From assembly GCF_002150785.1 (NCBI RefSeq), contig NZ_MTAZ01000002.1:1-64000 (forward strand): a stretch of 64,000 nt of DNA. The letters are read 5' to 3'. Positions 60,940-64,000 of this stretch are shown here, in pieces. Source of the DNA: Arenibacter amylolyticus (lineage in GTDB: Bacteria; Bacteroidota; Bacteroidia; Flavobacteriales; Flavobacteriaceae). Each line of letters begins with the position of its first letter. The first letter of the stretch is position 1. Made by a program: the position numbers and the translations under genes. Below the pieces are notes generated by a model. The model had not been told where the DNA came from and ran no database searches. It worked only from the letters and a program-made list of their open reading frames with translations.

Positions 60940-62187
60940 ATGGAAGTACTAAAAATAGCAACAGCAGGAAGCGTAGATGATGGGAAAAGCACCCTCATTG
61001 GTCGCTTGTTGTACGATACAAAATCCCTTACCGATGACAAGTTGGAAGCCATCGAAAAAACTAGTAAACAAAAAGGATACGATTACTTGGATTTCTCTTT
61101 GGTAACCGATGGTTTGGTTGCGGAAAGGGAGCAGGGAATTACCATAGATGTAGCACATATCTACTTTTCTACCCCTAATAAAAGTTATATCATCGCAGAT
61201 ACCCCTGGGCACGTGGAATATACCAGGAACATGGTTACTGGTGCTTCTACCTCACAGGCAGCCATTATTTTGATCGATGCCAGAAAAGGAGTGATAGAGC
61301 AAACCAATAGACACTTCTTTATCAATAACCTACTTAGGATTAAAGATGTGATCGTGGCAGTGAATAAAATGGATTTGGTCGATTTTTCGGAGGCGCGTTA
61401 CCAAGAGATCAAATCGGATTTTGAAGAACTGATGGGAAAACGTGATTACCAGGATCAGAAGATTACCTTCATTCCAGTTAGCGCCCTAAAAGGGGATAAT
61501 GTGGTAAATCGTTCCGAAAATATGACTTGGTATAAAGGACAGACCTTGTTAGAGCATTTTGAAGCCTTGGACAAAGAGGATGTCTACAATGTGGGAACGC
61601 CTAGATTTCCTGTGCAATACGTAATTAGACCAAAGACAGAGGAGTTCCACGATTTTAGAGGGTTTGCAGGAAAGGTCTATGGAGGGGAATTGAGCGTAGG
61701 CGACGAAGTAGTAGTGCTGCCGTCTATGACCAAATCTAGAATTAAGGAGATTTATTTCTATGACAAGAAATATCAAACGGCCACTAGAAGGTCTTCCGTA
61801 ACCATCACCTTAGAGGATGAGGTGAATGTAAGTAGAGGGGATATGTTGGTGAAGGTAGGCGATTTGCCTACGGTGAATAAAGAGTTTACCGCTACTATTT
61901 CTTGGATGGATTCCCAAAATTTGAACTTGGGTAATAAATATGTGCTTCAACACGGCGTTAACAAGGTATTGGCCAAAGTGGAAAACATCCATCACAAAAT
62001 AGAACCAGATTATTCTGGCGTGGATGAGAGTGTTAATAGTTTAGCAATGAACGATATTGCTTTGGTAACCTTTAGGTTGAACAAGCCTATTTTTTACGAT
62101 ACGTTTAAGGAGCATCGGACCAATGGTTCCTTTATCCTGATAGACAATCAGACCAATAATACGGCCGGAGTAGGATTTATTGAGTAA
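60940..62187 (+). CDS. cysN: Sulfate adenylyltransferase subunit CysN
   Basis: 415 residues from the ATG giving MEVLKIATAGS; an upstream in-frame ATG overlaps cysD and adds no family sequence. An EF-Tu-like GTPase that drives CysD. Walker A AGSVDDGKST (residues about 8-17), switch II DTPGHVEYTRNM near 80, and NKMDL near 135. The length is short against E. coli CysN (475) and there is no C-terminal APS-kinase (CysC) domain. Thus APS kinase must be encoded elsewhere if CysH uses PAPS. Confidence 0.95.
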   Translation: MEVLKIATAGSVDDGKSTLIGRLLYDTKSLTDDKLEAIEKTSKQKGYDYLDFSLVTDGLVAEREQGITIDVAHIYFSTPNKSYIIADTPGHVEYTRNMVTGASTSQAAIILIDARKGVIEQTNRHFFINNLLRIKDVIVAVNKMDLVDFSEARYQEIKSDFEELMGKRDYQDQKITFIPVSALKGDNVVNRSENMTWYKGQTLLEHFEALDKEDVYNVGTPRFPVQYVIRPKTEEFHDFRGFAGKVYGGELSVGDEVVVLPSMTKSRIKEIYFYDKKYQTATRRSSVTITLEDEVNVSRGDMLVKVGDLPTVNKEFTATISWMDSQNLNLGNKYVLQHGVNKVLAKVENIHHKIEPDYSGVDESVNSLAMNDIALVTFRLNKPIFYDTFKEHRTNGSFILIDNQTNNTAGVGFIE

Positions 62188-62232
62188 AACTCCTTCCTAA
62201 CTCCCCAACAACCAAGTTGTTGTCGCAATAAT

Positions 62233-62253
62233 CTATTAAGACTATAGGACAAC
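62233..62253 (+). promoter_or_regulatory. Shared sulfur-gene motif, copy 3
   Basis: CTATTAAGACTATAGG followed by ACAAC, nearly the same as copy 2, located 50 bp before the sulfite reductase ATG. CTAT/ATAG dyad ends are again present. Confidence 0.5.
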
Positions 62254-62303
62254 TGTATTAATAAGAGTGAAGTTATTTTTTTTGAATAGATAAATTAAGG
62301 ATC

Positions 62304-64000
62304 ATGCAAAGTTTTAGGACAGAATTGGAAAATCCGGTAGTTGAAAAGGACATTATAGACTTAGCCGATAAAATCCATGAATTTAATGGAGGTAAGCTAG
62401 ACGAGGAGAAGTTCCGCAGTCTGCGTTTGGCTAGGGGGATTTATGGACAGCGACAGCCAGGGGTCCAAATGATAAGGATCAAATTACCCTATGGAAAAGT
62501 CACGTCCCAGCAGCTTAGGAGGATCTGTGAGGTTTCTGAGGAATATTCCACTGGCCGATTGCATATCACCACCCGTCAGGATATTCAAATTCACTATGTA
62601 GATATTAATCGGACCCCGGAATTATGGGCCCAGTTAGAAAGAGATGCCATTACAATCCGTGAAGCCTGTGGTAATACGGTACGTAATATTACCGCGAGTG
62701 AGACAGCGGGCATAGATGTAAACGAACCTTTTGATGTTTCTCCTTATGCCCATGCTTTATTCCAATATTTTTTAAGGAACCCTATTAGTCAGGAAATGGG
62801 GAGGAAGTTTAAGGTTTCTTTTTCAGCTTCGGATACAGACACCGGGCTCTCCTATATGCACGATCTTGGCTTCATTGCCAAAGTGAAGGATGGGGTAAAA
62901 GGATTTAAAGTGATGTTGGGGGGAGGATTGGGCTCCCAGCCTAGACTTGCCGATGAAATGTATTCCTTTTTGCCAGCTAACCAGATTGTTCCTCTAATGG
63001 AAGGAGTGGTGCGGGTTTTTGATCGCTATGGAGAACGAAAGAGTAGGGCCAAGGCCAGAATGAAATTCCTTATAAAGGATCTTGGTTTGGATGGGTTTAG
63101 GGAATTATTGGAGGAAGAGCAATTGGCAATTCCTTTTCAGACCTATGAAATTGATGCCGATTCCTATCCTGAAGTTACTGTTTCCCAATTGGAACCTCCT
63201 ACGGTAGTTCTTGAAGACCAGCGCAATTTTGAACTTTGGAAGTCCACCAATTTGGTGCCTCAAAAGCAAGAGGGCTACGTGGCAATCGGGGTAAAGGTAT
63301 TGTTGGGCGACTTTTATATTGATAAGGCAAGGCAGTTGGCAGATTTGGTAGAGAAGTACGCGGCAGGGGAAATTAGATTAACCCTGCGCCAAAACATCCT
63401 GATTCCCTATGTGCGAGAATCCCTAGTTCCCTTTTTCTATCAAGAATTGAAAAAACTTGGTTTTGCAGAGATTGGATACAATACGGCAGTAGATATCACA
63501 GCTTGTCCAGGAACAGATACCTGTAACCTTGGAATTGCAAGTAGTACGGGAATAGCCGATAAATTGGAAGAGGTAATAAAGGCAGAATACCCGCATTACG
63601 TCAATAACCCAGATGTGGTTATAAAAATAAGTGGATGTATGAACGCTTGTGGACAGCACAATATGGCCAATATCGGTTTCCAAGGGATGTCCGTTAGAAC
63701 CAAGGATAAATTAGTGGCCCCAGCCCTACAGGTGTTGTTAGGTGGAGGAAACTTAGGCAATGGAAATGGGCGTTATGCAGATAAAGTGATAAAGATTCCA
63801 AGTAAACGCGGACCCGAGGCCCTGCGATCCATTTTGGACGATTATGATAAAAACGGGAATGGAAAGTCCTTTGTAGATTACTATGAGGAAAAGGGTCAAA
63901 TGTATTTTTATGACTACTTAAAGCCCTTATCCGATGTGACAAACTTGGTTCCTTCAGATTTTATTGATTGGGGGAATTCCGAAAAATATGAGAAGGCCAT
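62304..64000 (+). CDS. Sulfite (or nitrite) reductase, siroheme/4Fe-4S type, 3' end outside window
   Basis: 565 codons are visible; the gene runs off the window. It has the two-repeat ferredoxin-type hemoprotein fold: GRLHITTRQDIQIHYV near residue 90, TVRNITASETAGIDVNE, the second-half RLTLRQNILIPYV, and the cluster ligands C401 and C407 (ACPGTDTCN) with C445 and C449 (GCMNACG). Preceding cysH-cysD-cysN and the shared motif favour sulfite reduction to sulfide rather than nitrite reduction. The ATG at MQSFRTEL is the only good start. Confidence 0.9.
   Translation, partial: MQSFRTELENPVVEKDIIDLADKIHEFNGGKLDEEKFRSLRLARGIYGQRQPGVQMIRIKLPYGKVTSQQLRRICEVSEEYSTGRLHITTRQDIQIHYVDINRTPELWAQLERDAITIREACGNTVRNITASETAGIDVNEPFDVSPYAHALFQYFLRNPISQEMGRKFKVSFSASDTDTGLSYMHDLGFIAKVKDGVKGFKVMLGGGLGSQPRLADEMYSFLPANQIVPLMEGVVRVFDRYGERKSRAKARMKFLIKDLGLDGFRELLEEEQLAIPFQTYEIDADSYPEVTVSQLEPPTVVLEDQRNFELWKSTNLVPQKQEGYVAIGVKVLLGDFYIDKARQLADLVEKYAAGEIRLTLRQNILIPYVRESLVPFFYQELKKLGFAEIGYNTAVDITACPGTDTCNLGIASSTGIADKLEEVIKAEYPHYVNNPDVVIKISGCMNACGQHNMANIGFQGMSVRTKDKLVAPALQVLLGGGNLGNGNGRYADKVIKIPSKRGPEALRSILDDYDKNGNGKSFVDYYEEKGQMYFYDYLKPLSDVTNLVPSDFIDWGNSEKYEKA

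Noticed and set aside
62221-62303. A TAnnTTTG -7 box directly before sulfite reductase
   Set aside because: The nearest string is TA followed by eight T and a G, with wrong spacing. The promoter could not be placed with confidence.

Overview
The window is chromosomal DNA from a member of the Bacteroidota, most likely family Flavobacteriaceae. Supporting signs are lineage-typical families (DUF6089, DUF5686 with a carboxypeptidase-regulatory-like domain, 2TM, a FolK-deoxynucleoside kinase fusion, paired OmpH genes after bamA), TAnnTTTG-type -7 promoter boxes, few strong Shine-Dalgarno sites and moderate-to-low G+C. It is dense housekeeping sequence without prophage, insertion sequence or CRISPR. 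The only accessory-looking patch is a repeat cluster around a GIY-YIG nuclease gene at about 55.9-56.8 kb.

Layout. 0-3.1 kb: tRNA-Leu, tRNA-Gly and mutS. 3.2-8 kb: an SPOUT RNA methyltransferase, a FolK-dNK fusion, sppA and a queuosine-precursor transporter. 8-14 kb: a large AsmA-type protein, DUF2797, a GH3 acyl-adenylating enzyme and an alpha/beta-hydrolase-like protein that lacks its nucleophile. 14-18 kb (minus): the tig-clpP-clpX proteostasis cluster and a small membrane protein. 18-28 kb: pdxJ with an esterase, then CBS protein, nadK, DUF6089, uppS, bamA, ompH, ompH, murI, a cell-envelope cluster. 28-35 kb: folA, 2TM, a class V PLP enzyme, a CBM48 protein, egtD and egtB (ergothioneine), and thyA. 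34-48 kb: ndh, a CNT nucleoside transporter, a bifunctional nuclease, etfBA, pdhB, DUF5686, ppa, a membrane pyrophosphatase and an App1-type phosphatase. 48-64 kb: a deoxynucleoside kinase and then a sulfur/methionine block.

The sulfur/methionine block is the most coherent system. metK lies behind a promoter and a SAM-II-like aptamer. metY lies behind a clear SAM-I (S-box) aptamer. Next is one polypeptide joining a MetX-type homoserine acyltransferase to aspartokinase and homoserine dehydrogenase. After the repeat cluster come metZ, an Rrf2 regulator, and DUF2061-cysH-cysD-cysN, followed by sulfite reductase, which runs off the window end. Together these could take sulfate to sulfide and aspartate to an acylated homoserine, then join the two to homocysteine, with S-adenosylmethionine sensed by two different RNA folds. 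Two copies of a roughly 21-bp motif lie before the cysH operon and one before sulfite reductase, which suggests a shared operator, possibly that of the Rrf2 protein.

Other notable items are covarying hairpin repeats flanking the GIY-YIG gene, an extra C-terminal domain on the pyrophosphatase, the clpX stop codon inside its own terminator loop, and an unexplained 52-codon reading frame at about 8 kb.
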